A stretch of DNA of 64,000 nt. Source: an uncultured Clostridia bacterium (lineage in GTDB: Bacteria > Bacillota > Clostridia > Oscillospirales > CAG-272). The position numbers and the translations under genes were made by a program. A model generated the notes under the pieces. That model searched no databases and was not told the DNA's origin. It saw only the letters and a program-made list of their open reading frames with translations. Positions 48,315 to 58,500 of the stretch are shown one piece after another (positions within the stretch are counted from its first letter, which is position 1; every line of letters starts with the position of its first letter). The stretch lies in contig CANQMS010000001.1 of assembly GCA_947624995.1 (NCBI GenBank), positions 1 through 64,000 on the forward strand, given 5' to 3'.

Positions 48315-48905
48315 ATGAAGCACGAAGAGATCTCTCTCTGGACAAAAAAATCGCTCGCTGAGGCACTGAAACGAGCTATGAGCAAAAAGCCGTTTCAAAA
48401 GATCACCGTCAGCGAGCTCATCCTCGACTGCGGCATCAATCGAAAGACCTTTTATTACCATTTTAAAGATATATACGATCTTCTGCGCTGGATGCTCGAG
48501 GAGGAATCCGTCGAGGTCGTGCGCAGCTTTGATCTTTTGCTTGACTTTGACGAGGCGATACAGTTCGTCATGAACTATGTCGAGGAGAACGACCACATAC
48601 TGAGCTGCGCGTACGACGCGCTCGGGCGGGACGGGCTGAGGCGCTTTTTCATGTCCGACTTTATGGACATCTGCCGGACCGTGATCGAAGAGATCGAGGC
48701 GCGCAGGGGCGTTCATCTTGAGGACGGTTACAGGAATTTTCTGTCCGAGTTTTATGCGAGCGCCGTTGCCGGCATTCTCGTTGAGTGGGTCAGGGACCGC
48801 AGCAACCGCGACAGAGACGGCGTGATGCGGTATCTTTCCTCTACCGTGCGCGATTCGATGGCGGGGATATTCGCAAACGACACGTTCATAAAAAAAGATA
48901 TGTGA
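48315..48905 (+). CDS. TetR/AcrR-family transcriptional regulator
   Basis: N-terminal HTH KPFQKITVSELILDCGINRKTFYYHFKDIYDLL; divergent from the MMPL operon. Confidence 0.9.
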   Translation: MKHEEISLWTKKSLAEALKRAMSKKPFQKITVSELILDCGINRKTFYYHFKDIYDLLRWMLEEESVEVVRSFDLLLDFDEAIQFVMNYVEENDHILSCAYDALGRDGLRRFFMSDFMDICRTVIEEIEARRGVHLEDGYRNFLSEFYASAVAGILVEWVRDRSNRDRDGVMRYLSSTVRDSMAGIFANDTFIKKDM

Positions 48906-48921
48906 ATGATTTCACGCAAAG

Positions 48922-48970
48922 AAAAACGGGCTGTCCGCGGCATGTTTGCTACGGACAGCCCGTTTTTTTA
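48922..48970. terminator. Rho-independent terminator
   Basis: AAAAACGGGCTGTCCG-CGGCATGTTTGCTA-CGGACAGCCCGTTTTTTTA. Confidence 0.88.
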
Positions 48971-48985
48971 GAAATCACACCGCAT

Positions 48986-49552
48986 TCATTCGTCGATAAA
49001 GACAGCCCTTCCGCTTTCAATATCGTAGACGGCGCCTACAACGGAAAGCCCGTCCCCGACAAGCTCGGGAAGCGCAGAACGGATGACCGAGACGCCGCGG
49101 AGGACGTTTTTTACGCACAGAGAGTTCTCGTCCTCCTCCGCGCCGGCGGAGGAACAGAGAATTTCATCCGTTATGGATTTTACAAACCCCGCAGTCGGGT
49201 GACCGAGCGCTGCGCCGACAGCGCCGCAGTGCGAGTGCCCGAGGACGACAACGAGGCGGCAGCCGAGATGCTCCGCCGCATATTCAACGCTCCCGAGAGC
49301 GTGGCTGTCGATGACGTTGCCCGCGACGCGGATCACGAACAGTTCTCCGATCCCTGCGGAAAAGATAAACTCGGGGACCACCCTCGAATCGGAGCACGCT
49401 ATAATGACGGCATACGGATGCTGCCCCTCCCTTGCCGTCTTTTTCCTTATTTCCTCGGAAATACTGCCGAGCGGTACGTCGGTGCCGATATAGCGTTCGT
49501 TGCCGTCAATGAGTCGCCTCTTCGCCTCGTTCGGTGAGATTGATCCTTTCAT
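48986..49552 (-). CDS. Beta-class carbonic anhydrase
   Basis: IIACSDSRVVPEFIF, RVAGNVIDSHALGSVEYAAEHLGCRLVVVLGHSHCGAVGAAL. Confidence 0.96.
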   Translation of the reverse strand: MKGSISPNEAKRRLIDGNERYIGTDVPLGSISEEIRKKTAREGQHPYAVIIACSDSRVVPEFIFSAGIGELFVIRVAGNVIDSHALGSVEYAAEHLGCRLVVVLGHSHCGAVGAALGHPTAGFVKSITDEILCSSAGAEEDENSLCVKNVLRGVSVIRSALPELVGDGLSVVGAVYDIESGRAVFIDE

Positions 49553-49579
49553 TTTTATATCCTCCGTTTCCTCCGTTTT

Positions 49580-51583
49580 TCAATATGCTATCATAGGTAT
49601 AAATGACGCGGTATCATGTGTCCTCTCAAGTGTCCCGTCGGCGATCCCGTAGATCCTGCCGGCGCACTTCTTTATCTCCGACATCATCTCCGGGTATGCT
49701 CTCGAACAGATGTCAAAAAGCCCTATATTGTAGTTTTCACCGTCGAAGCGCCCGAGGGTGAACTGATCGTAGCACTGGAAATAGTGGCAGCCGACGCCGT
49801 TCGGATGAGCGGCGACGCTTTCGGCGTACCGCCTGAACGCTGTCCCGCGGTCGCGCTGCGACGCGACGCCCTCTAGCCCTGTCGCCGGGAGCCCCGCGTC
49901 AAGCGCCCCGAAATGGAACTCGCCTATCATAACGGGCAGATCGACTCCGAGACCGACGACGTTCGCGATTGCACCGGTCGGGTCCTCGGAATAACAGTTG
50001 ATCGAGAAAACATCGAAATTTTCCCAGCCTGTCACAATGTCGGGGTCGGAGATCCATGCCCATCTCATCCCGAGGATCATGTGGTTCGGGTCTCTTTCCC
50101 TGCAAGCTCTCGAGGGGACTCCGACATATTCGCGGAGCATCATCCTCGAAAATTCATGCATGTCCGACGACGCAGCCGGGGAAAGCTTTGAAGTATCACG
50201 TCTGCTGCGTTCCAGCGCGTCGAAGCTCTCAATATCCGTATTCCATGCGCGGGAAAGCTTGCCGACATCACCGTATCGCTCCTTCAGGAACGCTATGAGC
50301 CGTTTTTTACATTCGGAAGGCTCCGGATCATATAGGACCTCATCCGCGAGCACGAGCCCGTCGACGAACGCCCACTCCGGCTCGTTGCGGAGAAAATACC
50401 CTATCATGTAGGGATCATTTTTTCTCTCTTCGAGCGCCGCGGCACATTCGGCGGCGGAAATACGGTATTCATCGCTGAAAACGTCCGGAAAATCGCGGAA
50501 AATTCGCTTTTTTGTCTGCGGGAAGCGATAGAGCGAGGTCACATACGGGATGCCGGTCGTTCCGAGGAGATCCCCGTCGCTCCAGTTGCCGAGCGTATTC
50601 ATGCCGTGGCACTTGAGCTGACCTATGATCATCTGCTTCCACCTGTCGTACCAACCGTCGCCGAAGGCTCGGTACAGGTTTGCCCGGAAAAATGAAAAAT
50701 TCCTTATCCTGCGCCTCCCTCCCCTGCCCCGCGGTTCGGCAAACATTTTTCCGAAAACGCCGTCGTCCCGTTCGGGGAGCCAATCGAGCCATTTTTCAAC
50801 GCCGTCTATGCGGCAGTCACCGCCCGATCCGACGCAGTCGGGTCCCATGCTGAAGAATGCGTACCCGTCCGGGTCTGTCAGCCACCATCTGCCCCCGCTT
50901 TTGCACTTTGAAAAGAATCCTGTACCGGGCGTGAGCTTTTTGTTTTTCCATCCGCCGTATTCGGTCATAAATTCGAACGGATAGCCGCCAGCCGCCTCCG
51001 AAACCTGTTTTTCGAGCGCTTCTTTGAGCTCGGCTTCGCTCTCCGTCTTCCCGCGCCAGCTCTTCCACTTGCTCTGACCGAATCTGTCAACGAGCTTGAC
51101 GTCTGGCAGGACTATATCCTCGGGATATTCGTCGCAAAGCTTAATTTCGCCGAGCGTCAGGCTTATGTCATGGAATGACGGGAGCGAGGTGAGGACAACG
51201 CGGTCGATCTCCTCCCTGTATACGCGCCTTCCGTGACAGACAATCTTGAGCGTTCCCGGAAGCGCCTCAGGGAACAGCTTTCCAGCGTCCATCCAGTCAA
51301 GACAGATAGAGACGGCGGCTCGCACGCGCGGCAGAAGTCCGAATCGGACAGTGAAAGCCGGGTCCTTTTGCCCGTGAACGTATACGAGAAAATGCATCGG
51401 TACGGAATGATCCTCGTTTACCGTCACGTAAAAAGTGAGGTAGTGCTCCTTACATTCCGCGATACCGGGCAGGAGCATGCCGCCGCCGCGTTTCAACATG
51501 CGCAGAGTACATTCTTTTGCCGATTCAGATATGATCTCGGCGCCATCATCCAAGAGCATGCGCTCCGGCTTTATTTCACGCAT
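49580..51583 (-). CDS. GH-A clan glycoside hydrolase, GH50/agarase-like
   Basis: VDRFGQSKWKSWRGKTESEAELKEAL, FMTEYGGWKNKKLTPGTGFFSKCKSGGRWWLTDPDGYAFFSMGPDCV, IGYFLRNEPEWA, VMIGEFHFGALD. Family rank uncertain. Confidence 0.6.
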   Translation of the reverse strand: MREIKPERMLLDDGAEIISESAKECTLRMLKRGGGMLLPGIAECKEHYLTFYVTVNEDHSVPMHFLVYVHGQKDPAFTVRFGLLPRVRAAVSICLDWMDAGKLFPEALPGTLKIVCHGRRVYREEIDRVVLTSLPSFHDISLTLGEIKLCDEYPEDIVLPDVKLVDRFGQSKWKSWRGKTESEAELKEALEKQVSEAAGGYPFEFMTEYGGWKNKKLTPGTGFFSKCKSGGRWWLTDPDGYAFFSMGPDCVGSGGDCRIDGVEKWLDWLPERDDGVFGKMFAEPRGRGGRRRIRNFSFFRANLYRAFGDGWYDRWKQMIIGQLKCHGMNTLGNWSDGDLLGTTGIPYVTSLYRFPQTKKRIFRDFPDVFSDEYRISAAECAAALEERKNDPYMIGYFLRNEPEWAFVDGLVLADEVLYDPEPSECKKRLIAFLKERYGDVGKLSRAWNTDIESFDALERSRRDTSKLSPAASSDMHEFSRMMLREYVGVPSRACRERDPNHMILGMRWAWISDPDIVTGWENFDVFSINCYSEDPTGAIANVVGLGVDLPVMIGEFHFGALDAGLPATGLEGVASQRDRGTAFRRYAESVAAHPNGVGCHYFQCYDQFTLGRFDGENYNIGLFDICSRAYPEMMSEIKKCAGRIYGIADGTLERTHDTASFIPMIAY

Positions 51584-51618
51584 GATATATGATCCTCCAT
51601 CCGGGGAGATGTACGTTC

Positions 51619-51651
51619 AAAGGGCGTTCACACAAGGTGAACGCCCTTTTT
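51619..51651. terminator. Hairpin terminator
   Basis: AAAGGGCGTTCAC-ACAAG-GTGAACGCCCTTTTTAG. Confidence 0.75.
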
Positions 51652-51659
51652 AGCGCGGT

Positions 51660-54600
51660 TTATCTGTGATAACGCTTCTTTGTACGGACGGTCGCAGCCG
51701 TTCCGACTGCGGCGAGCACCAGTGCCGTACCGAGGCCGACAAACACGTTCATGTCTCCCGTTTGCGGAGGCACGGCGCCGATCTCTGTCTCGGCGTTCGC
51801 GAGAACGTATACGGACAGATGGTCAACGGTGAAGGTGACGTATGCTCCGTCCGCGCTGACTGTCGCCTTGATCTTTTCTGTTTTTGTGCCGTCAACGTGG
51901 AATACGAGCGTTTTTTCGGCTTTCCAGCCTGCCGGGACAGGTATGCTGATTGTGAGCGTGCCCTTCGGCTGAACTTCCTTGCCTTCTGTCAGATTAAAGA
52001 GCGAGATGTCGAACGGGACGAAATCCTTATACATGTTGCCGACGGTGTTCTTCGCGCTTGTGTAGTCTGTGTCTTCAGCATCGAGCCTGTCGACAACGAG
52101 TTCGATATCCGCATAGTAGTCGGCATTGTCCTCGGAGTACGTGCCGACAACGCTGTTTACGCTGTCAACAAGCATCTTCGGCGGTTCTTTGTATGACGGG
52201 TCGACGGCACCGCATACGGCGCAAATGCCCTTATAGAACGAGTGCTCGCCATAGCTTTCAACGGCGCCGCAGCTGCATGTCTTCCAGTGATGTGCAGCGT
52301 CTGTGATCCATTCACCGAACGAGTGTGTATGCTCCTCGGGAAGCACGTCGATATCTGTGCCCGCCTCAAGAAGCGCGCCGCAGCCGAGACAGTAAGTGTC
52401 ACCCGTGTAGCCCTTCTCGGTCGTGGTCGGATCCTTGTGATTCCTGATCTCTGTCCCGCCGGTGTGAACGTTCGGGTTTCTCAAAAGATATTCATAGTCG
52501 CAGATCTCGCAGTGACCGCCGCTCTCGCAGGAGGAAACACCGCCGGAGTGGCTGATGACCGCAGTCGTCTGTTCGCAGCCTGCGTTCGTGCATGCAACGG
52601 TATGACCCTCGGCGGTACCGACGGCGCGTCCCGAGAAATTATGCTCTTTCGCAGCAGCAGGGACGACAACCGCGCCGCAGTCAACGCAGTCGATGCTCTT
52701 CGTGCAGTCGTGCGGGTCGGCTCCGTGCTCGTGGCGCTCGCTGTCGGTATATCCGCAGGCTTTGCATTCGCGTGAATGTGTCGCCTCGTCGGTGTACTTC
52801 CACGGTCCGTAGTCATGGACGGCGACGCTGTCTTCTTTTATCGCTCCGCAGGAGCATTCGTACCAGTGGTACTCACCGTCTTTGGCAAGGATGCTGTAGT
52901 CATGCTTGTGACTCGACGGGAGTTTGTCTATCTTCTCGCCGGTGCTGAGCAGCGCGTTGCAGCTCGAACAGTATGTGTCGCCCGTGTAGCCCTCTTCCTC
53001 TTCGGTCGCGGGCTTCTGTCCCTTTATGACGGTTGCACCGACATGATTTTCGGGATTGACGCTGCCGAACTCGGTGTGACAATCTGCGCATTCCGCTCTG
53101 TCCTTGCACGTCGCGGCAATTCCCGCCTTGTGTGGAGCCTCGGACGTCTTTGTGCAGCCGTCATTCGAGCAGACGAGCTTATGATGCGTGTCGGTGTGCC
53201 CGTCCTTGGCGACGGTCCATGAATGGCTCGCACCGCCCTTTACAACTTCATATCCGCAATCGGGGCAAACGTCCGGAGTCGTGCAGTCCCCGTCGCTCTT
53301 TGCGGTATGCGTGATCTGCTCGCGGGACGTGCATCCGGGATTGGTGCAGATGCGGTAGTGGAACTCAGAATCGAACTCCCACTGACCCGAATATGAGTGC
53401 GTGGATGCAGCCTTGACCTCGTGACCGCAGACCGTGCAGTTGACAGCCTTCGTGCAGTCGCCGTCGTAGGGGCCCGTGTCTGTTTTGTCATGGGACGAGA
53501 CCATCGTTTTACCGCCGCAGAGCTTGCACGTCTGCCAATGGAAATTGCCGTCCGACTTCCATTCGCCGTCGGGGACGTGTACACGACCGTCAACGTGATC
53601 ACAGACGGTGCATTTCCCGTCGACATAAGTGTGCGGCATCTTTTCTCCGACGGTGCCGTTGCAGCCGGCGTGCTTGCAGAGCTCTATGTGGTAGAGGTCC
53701 TCTTCATCGGGACATTCCTTGAATGTTCCGCTCTTTATATGGATGGAACCGGATTTTATTTCTCTTTTGCAGAGCGTGCAAATTACGGGTGTTGTGCAGT
53801 CTGCGTCGTCCTCGCCCGAGCATTTTTCGGTCTCTGTCACTTTGCAGTTCGGGTTCTGGCACGTCTTTCTGTGGGAATACTCTGTCAGGTGCTGCGGAGC
53901 GGGCACCTGAGAATATTTGAAATTGTGGCTTTCGCTTGCCGCCGTTACGACGAGCGAGCAAACCTTGCAGTGGACCGGAGTCGTGCAGTCGCCGTCGTCA
54001 TCTTCGGGCGTATGCTCGCCTACCGGAGGAGTCTGATGAACTGTACCGAGCTCACCGCAAACGGCGCATTTTTCACGGTACTCACCTGTCGTTCCGCATG
54101 TAGCTGCAACTGTGTCCTCACGTGCTGTCCACTCATGCTTGCCGGTCGGCGGTACGGGTGTACCTACGAGCTCCATAAGACCGCACTTCGTGCAGCGGCG
54201 GAATGTGTAGCCCTCCTTTGCGCAGGTAGGTGCAACAGTTTCGTTTTCGCTCCATGTATGACCGACGGGTTCACCGGATTCGAGATCCTCCGACTTGCCG
54301 CAGCGGGCGCAAACATGGTACGGCTTCTGATCGCAGAGGGAGGGTTCCTTATCTATCCATTGGTGACCGAGTGCGGGAACTTCTTCCTCTTTGCTGAGCT
54401 CGAGGTCGCAATAGATGCAGACGTCGTGCTTAATTCCGCCTTTATCGCAAGTCGGCTCTACTATGTACCTCGTTCCTTTGATATGAGACGTCTTCGGTAT
54501 CGGACGCGTGGTAGAATAGCCGCATCTGCCGCATTCGAACGTTGATACGCCATCCTCACTGCAGGATGAGTTCTTCGTTGTCAGCCAGTTGCCGCTGTGC

Positions 54601-55271
54601 CCTCTGGGACCGTTGTCGACACAGGAGAGTACAAGACTGCATTCCGTGCATTTTGTTATCGTAACGGAATCGGTCGAGCAGTTTTTTTTGGCTATTGTTT
54701 CGGGCGCTCCCGCTTTGTGCTTTGATAATTCGATTGAAGCGTCAGCGCCGTTCACCTTCACTTCGACAAAGCCGCAGACAGAGCACGTACTGACTTGGTA
54801 TTTGACGCTGTCGCACTTGCTCGTGAGTTCTTCGGTTTTGTCGAATTTGTGCCCCTCGGCTTTTTCACCGGGAACGATCACGGTGAACCATTTGCTGCAA
54901 TATTTGCATGCGCGTCTTGACGCTCCGCCGCCGTTTGTTGTGCAGGATTGTCCGAACACACGGATATCCGCTTCGCCGCGCACAAGACGCGTACCGTCCT
55001 CGCTCGCTACGATATCAAAAGATGTCGCAAGAACGTGTTTACCGTTCGGCGCACCCTTCGCTTCGCAGGAGAGATTTTCTATATCCTCTTCGGTGCCGGA
55101 CGTTATATCCGCCTGTGCGTCGGGCTGCGGTTCAGCCTCGGACGCCTCGTGCGTATGCGCCTCTTCGGCGCTGTCGTACACGTGGTCTTCTGCGCCGACA
55201 AACAGTGCGCCCGGTATGATCATCATGGCGCAGAGAAGCAGGCACAAAAGAGTTTTGACTCTTTGCTTCAT
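51660..55271 (-). CDS. Large Cys-rich repeat surface protein with C-terminal PQTG sorting-type signal
   Basis: Signal peptide (MKQRVKTLLCLLLCAMMIIPGALFVGAE), more than 20 CxxC pairs in tandem modules, C-terminus PPQTGD-hydrophobic-RTKKRYHR. In-frame ORF extends to 55322. Confidence 0.85.
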   Translation of the reverse strand: MKQRVKTLLCLLLCAMMIIPGALFVGAEDHVYDSAEEAHTHEASEAEPQPDAQADITSGTEEDIENLSCEAKGAPNGKHVLATSFDIVASEDGTRLVRGEADIRVFGQSCTTNGGGASRRACKYCSKWFTVIVPGEKAEGHKFDKTEELTSKCDSVKYQVSTCSVCGFVEVKVNGADASIELSKHKAGAPETIAKKNCSTDSVTITKCTECSLVLSCVDNGPRGHSGNWLTTKNSSCSEDGVSTFECGRCGYSTTRPIPKTSHIKGTRYIVEPTCDKGGIKHDVCIYCDLELSKEEEVPALGHQWIDKEPSLCDQKPYHVCARCGKSEDLESGEPVGHTWSENETVAPTCAKEGYTFRRCTKCGLMELVGTPVPPTGKHEWTAREDTVAATCGTTGEYREKCAVCGELGTVHQTPPVGEHTPEDDDGDCTTPVHCKVCSLVVTAASESHNFKYSQVPAPQHLTEYSHRKTCQNPNCKVTETEKCSGEDDADCTTPVICTLCKREIKSGSIHIKSGTFKECPDEEDLYHIELCKHAGCNGTVGEKMPHTYVDGKCTVCDHVDGRVHVPDGEWKSDGNFHWQTCKLCGGKTMVSSHDKTDTGPYDGDCTKAVNCTVCGHEVKAASTHSYSGQWEFDSEFHYRICTNPGCTSREQITHTAKSDGDCTTPDVCPDCGYEVVKGGASHSWTVAKDGHTDTHHKLVCSNDGCTKTSEAPHKAGIAATCKDRAECADCHTEFGSVNPENHVGATVIKGQKPATEEEEGYTGDTYCSSCNALLSTGEKIDKLPSSHKHDYSILAKDGEYHWYECSCGAIKEDSVAVHDYGPWKYTDEATHSRECKACGYTDSERHEHGADPHDCTKSIDCVDCGAVVVPAAAKEHNFSGRAVGTAEGHTVACTNAGCEQTTAVISHSGGVSSCESGGHCEICDYEYLLRNPNVHTGGTEIRNHKDPTTTEKGYTGDTYCLGCGALLEAGTDIDVLPEEHTHSFGEWITDAAHHWKTCSCGAVESYGEHSFYKGICAVCGAVDPSYKEPPKMLVDSVNSVVGTYSEDNADYYADIELVVDRLDAEDTDYTSAKNTVGNMYKDFVPFDISLFNLTEGKEVQPKGTLTISIPVPAGWKAEKTLVFHVDGTKTEKIKATVSADGAYVTFTVDHLSVYVLANAETEIGAVPPQTGDMNVFVGLGTALVLAAVGTAATVRTKKRYHR
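52205..54912 (-). repeat. Tandem CxxC zinc-ribbon-like modules within the surface protein
   Basis: Repeated DGDCTTPVHCKVC / DADCTTPVICTLC / DGDCTKAVNCTVC / DGDCTTPDVCPDC and EEGYTGDTYCSSCNALL / EKGYTGDTYCLGCGALL. Confidence 0.85.
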
Positions 55272-55493
55272 AAAAATGACCTCTTTTCCCTTCGTGTCAC
55301 GGTCTTTGCTGCCGCGGCACAAAAAGACGTTTTCGGGGGCGACGGACGCGTTTTTCCGGGTGCGTGTTCCGTCTTCCCATACACTGCAATTATAGCAGAT
55401 TTAATATACTGTTGTCAATATAGAATATATGGTGCTGTATAAAAAATATGTAATTAAATTTTTAAATCGAACTCCGTGACAGCCCGTAAAGAT

Positions 55494-55530
55494 GCCGTAC
55501 GGTCACGGAATTTTTACGTGACCGTACGGC
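55494..55530. terminator. Hairpin downstream of the GH78 gene
   Basis: GCCGTACGGTCACG-GAATTTTTA-CGTGACCGTACGGC, 14-bp perfect stem; weak T-tract. Confidence 0.6.
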
Positions 55531-55560
55531 TGCACACTATATTACACTGTTAGAAACGAA

Positions 55561-58500
55561 TCAGTCTGAGGACGCTTCGAATACGTATGTGCCCGAGCCG
55601 ATCTGCGAGGAAATAAGGACATATCCGCCATCGACGTGATCCGTCCCGACCGTCTCGCCGTCAAGCGTTACCGTCATGCCGTCGCCGAGGGACGGGATGT
55701 ATACATTTGCAGAGACTCCGACGGGCAGCGTCACTGTGAGCGTGAACGTACCGGACTCAGCGTCATACTTCCAAGACGATCCGACATTTCCGTGGACCGT
55801 GTCGACCGTACCGGCTGCCTCTGTAAGTCCGCCGACGACGCTCGGCTTTATGTTCACAGCATCGTACCCGATCTCTGCCGATTCGACGCCGACGATGTAT
55901 TTCGTGAACCATTCCTTCACGTGACCCATCATCGCGTGATTTCTCGAACGGGCGAGCCCGTACCAGAGCTCTTCGAAATTCCAGTATTCGGGAAGCGTGG
56001 TCAGTCCCTTGTCGAGGAAATACTTGTAGCTCGGCATAGTATCGTTCGTGACCATTTTATAAACTACGTCTCCTCTGCCGGCTTCTGCAAGCGACGAGAA
56101 AACCTGACGCAGCCCGACCTCGCCCGAGGTCAGATGATAATCAGTTTTTTCTATCGCCTTAACAAGTCTTTCAACTGTCTCTTCCCTGTTTTCGTCGAGG
56201 ACGATCCCGCTGTAGAGCACACAGCCGTACCCGGACTGCGTTCCGTTTCCGTAGAGGAACTGCTCGTTATAGCATTCTTTATTGTTGTGAAACGCCTCCC
56301 TGATCGCCTCGGCGAGCTCTCTGTAGTGCTCCTCGCCGTCGGCGTCGCCGCGGACCGTTGCGATCTTCTCCATGATCACCGCCATGCGGTAATATGCGGT
56401 CGTCTCGACAAGTACGGTCGGCGTCGTACCGTACGCGGTCATCTCGCCCCATTCACCCATCTGCCCGGTGGTTATGAGGTTGCCCTTCGCGACGTATTTT
56501 TCGAGGTAGTCCATATAGTTCTTCATCGCGCCGTAATTTTCGTCCGAGAATATCGACTCGACGCCGTACGTCTCATAATACTGCCAAGCGGTATAGATCA
56601 GTGAGCCGTTCCAGTTGAGGTCATCGTAAAGACCGTTTATCCTGAAATACTCCGGTGCGATGGCGGCTATATGCCCGTTTTCGTACTGTGCGTCCGTCAT
56701 ATCGCGGAGGATCTTCGGAATCCATGAGCTTATGTCATACGTCTGCGCCATCGAGTCGAACATGAGACCGGGCGTTTCGAGCCAGCCGAGCTTTTCGATC
56801 TGCGGGCAGTCCGTGAACGTGCTGTACATGTTGCTCTCGATCGAGCGCTCGGTAAGCGTGTTTATCATGTTCAGTATCTCGTCTGAGCAAGTGAACGAGC
56901 CGTTTTTGCCGTTGTCGGTCCTCAGTATATAGCCCTTGAAGCTTTCGCTGTCGAGCTTTATTTCCGACGGGACCGTGACCTCGAGGTACCTGTAACCATG
57001 GTAGCAGAACGTGGGGTGCCAGCTTTCGCTGCCTGTTCCCTTCGTGATGTATGTGTCATATATGAGGTCGCCGTTGTTGCTCGCGCTCTGCGTGCAGGAT
57101 GCCTGATTTATGTGTCCCGCATATCCGTTGAATGTGTCGACCTCCGCCGGATAAATGCGTACCGTCTGCCCCGCCTTATCCGTATCGACCGTTATCTCCG
57201 GAAACCCCGCGCCGTTTCGCCCCATGTCTACAAGATATGTCGTGTACCCGTCTTTTTCGGACTTCACCTTGACTGTGATCTTGTCGGGTCCGATCGTGTC
57301 GTCCTCCTGTATCGCTATCGGCTCGAATTCCCTGCCGATAAGCTCGCCCGACGGTATCTCGCTATCCGGGACAAGCTGAGCATTTCCCCACTCTGAGCGC
57401 GGGATCTCGGGGGAAATGCCGTCCCACCCGGGGATCTCGAGCCGCGCGTCGTAGTCTTCTCCGCCGTACCAGCTGTTCTCCGTTATCGGGCTTTCGACAT
57501 ACGCCCAGCTTTCATCCGTACCGACGGTGTCGCGGTCGCCGTCCGTATAATTGATCACGACCTGCGCTATTCCCTTCGGCGTGCCGAACATGCCGGCGAC
57601 CTCGCCCGAGCCTCTCGCGTCATCCGTCTTATAATACCGTCCGAATTGGCGGTGGATCCGGTAGTTCGCGTACTGCCCGTTCCCGAGCAGGAATGAAACG
57701 GCGTTCGTGCCGGTTTCAAGAAGATCGGTTATGTCGTATGTGCAGTAATATACCGTATCTCTCGCGTCCGATTCGCCGGGGTTGAAGAAGGTCCCCTCTC
57801 CGAGCGTCTTCCCGTTGAAGTGCGCCTCGAACAGCCCGAGCCCGCTTATATAAAGTCTCGCGGATGCGATCTCTTTGTCCTCCGGAACGGTGAATTCCTT
57901 TGAGAGTATCGGCGCGTTCGTCACCCCGCCGCTGCCGCCCGAGACCGTCGGTGCCGTCCGGACGGATATCTCCTTGCCGAGCGGCGAATATGCCGAGCCG
58001 TCACTTGAGATCTCGTAGCAGTATTTTTTCGGATAATTCGGACACACGTCGCCGTCTGTCGAGGCGGTATCCGTGCGGCACACGAGCCTTATTTCGTCAT
58101 ATTTGATCTCTTCGCCGAAATCGAGCGTCACGGTGACGGGGGAGCTGTACACCGGTTCTGCCGCCGTGTTCGACGTGTACCCGTCATTTATGCTCCCGTC
58201 GATGAGCTTGTCCTTCCCCCATTGGCTGCCGTATGTGAATGTGTTCGGAGCCGTGACGGTCGTCCCGCCCGGCAGTTCTGCTTTTTTTCCGTTAAGGTAG
58301 AGCTCGAGCTCCATTATCTGTACGCGGTAAATAACGCCGCGGAGTCCGCCGTCATTGTATTCCCCGAGAGCCGCAGGACCTGATTCGGACACCTTTATCC
58401 GCAAATATCTGCCCGACGTCTCGCCGACAGAGTCGCAGAGGATATATCCGGCGGAAGATGTGTCCGAAACTTTATCGGGCATGAGCCGTGAGAGCACGCT

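Noticed and set aside
53397-54545. 382-aa plus-strand ORF with Cys and hydrophobic residues
   Set aside because: Antisense to the Cys-rich repeat protein, whose signal peptide, repeats and anchor are coherent on the minus strand.
51660-55271. CxxC repeats considered as a CRISPR- or DNA-level repeat array
   Set aside because: Repeats are protein modules of varying length with diverged nucleotide sequence and an open reading frame throughout, not short identical repeats with unique spacers.
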